Under the pieces are notes generated by a model. That model saw nothing but the letters and a program-made list of their open reading frames with translations, had not been told where the DNA came from and ran no database searches. From assembly GCA_031269825.1 (NCBI GenBank), contig JAISYP010000153.1, forward strand, positions 1 to 37,439: 37,439 nucleotides of DNA. The letters run 5' to 3'. The first letter of the stretch is position 1. The number at the start of each line of letters is the position of its first letter. A program made the translations under genes and the position numbers. Below, in pieces: positions 37,376 through 37,439 of the stretch. Origin of the DNA: Deltaproteobacteria bacterium. Its GTDB lineage: Bacteria; Desulfobacterota; Desulfarculia; Adiutricales; Adiutricaceae.

Positions 37376-37439
37376 TCAATTAGCTGGCCTGGTTTTCCTC
37401 TACTAACGCTTCACCGCCTCCCTCACGGGTAATTCAGCC

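Overview
The window looks like a chromosomal segment of a Gram-negative deltaproteobacterial lineage (Desulfobacterota sense). The reasons are the order ftsH, folP, cdaA, ybbR, glmM, a bacterial-type glutaminyl-tRNA synthetase, a type IV pilus retraction pair, a siroheme-decarboxylase-like protein (alternative haem route) and a DUF1844 protein beside an HtrA protease. Intact genes use moderately GC-rich codons, while spacers are long and very AT-rich and several genes are visibly decayed. That pattern would fit a host-associated or otherwise drifting genome; the taxonomy and lifestyle are inference. Left part (1-2826): a 74-bp AG microsatellite, AT-rich spacer, and a wrecked Bcr/CflA-type drug-efflux gene still readable through stops and frameshifts. 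Next come sahH (S-adenosylhomocysteine hydrolase) with an overlapping secreted protein, a dual-specificity-type phosphatase and a small TIGR04076-like protein. Minus-strand block 6650-12737: glnS, then pilT, a second pilT-like ATPase with a proline-rich tail, a zinc-ribbon/receiver-like protein and an NYN-LOTUS protein. The last four are spaced by 2, 20 and 8 bp and end at a hairpin terminator. This joining of pilus-retraction ATPases to a predicted RNA-binding or RNA-cleaving protein is the best candidate for an undescribed system in the window. Plus-strand 13090-16998: glgA and a GH57/DUF3536 protein, a glycogen-metabolism pair behind a promoter and a 13-bp GC-rich leader hairpin. 17000-19000: two nearly identical 70-residue XRE-type regulators, each with a strong sigma70-like promoter about 300 bp upstream. 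Minus 19352-21476: a DUF1844 gene and an HtrA/DegP-like protease, ending in a perfect 12-bp terminator. Plus 22087-24147: a GntR/UTRA regulator, a corrinoid-binding-fold protein lacking the usual cobalt-ligand motif, and infA. Plus 24560-30858: ftsH, folP, cdaA, ybbR and glmM, which links membrane proteolysis, folate synthesis, c-di-AMP synthesis and cell-wall precursor supply. Related GTTCATAG-type tandem arrays lie on both sides of the folP-glmM part. Right end (31590-37439): an accessory, decaying region. It holds a broken MmeI-type adenine methyltransferase, a possible RND-pump remnant, an AT-rich polytopic membrane protein of patchwork composition, a siroheme-decarboxylase-like protein, and the 3' end of a group II intron with domain V and a reverse-transcriptase C-terminus. 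No convincing tRNA, rRNA or CRISPR array was seen.
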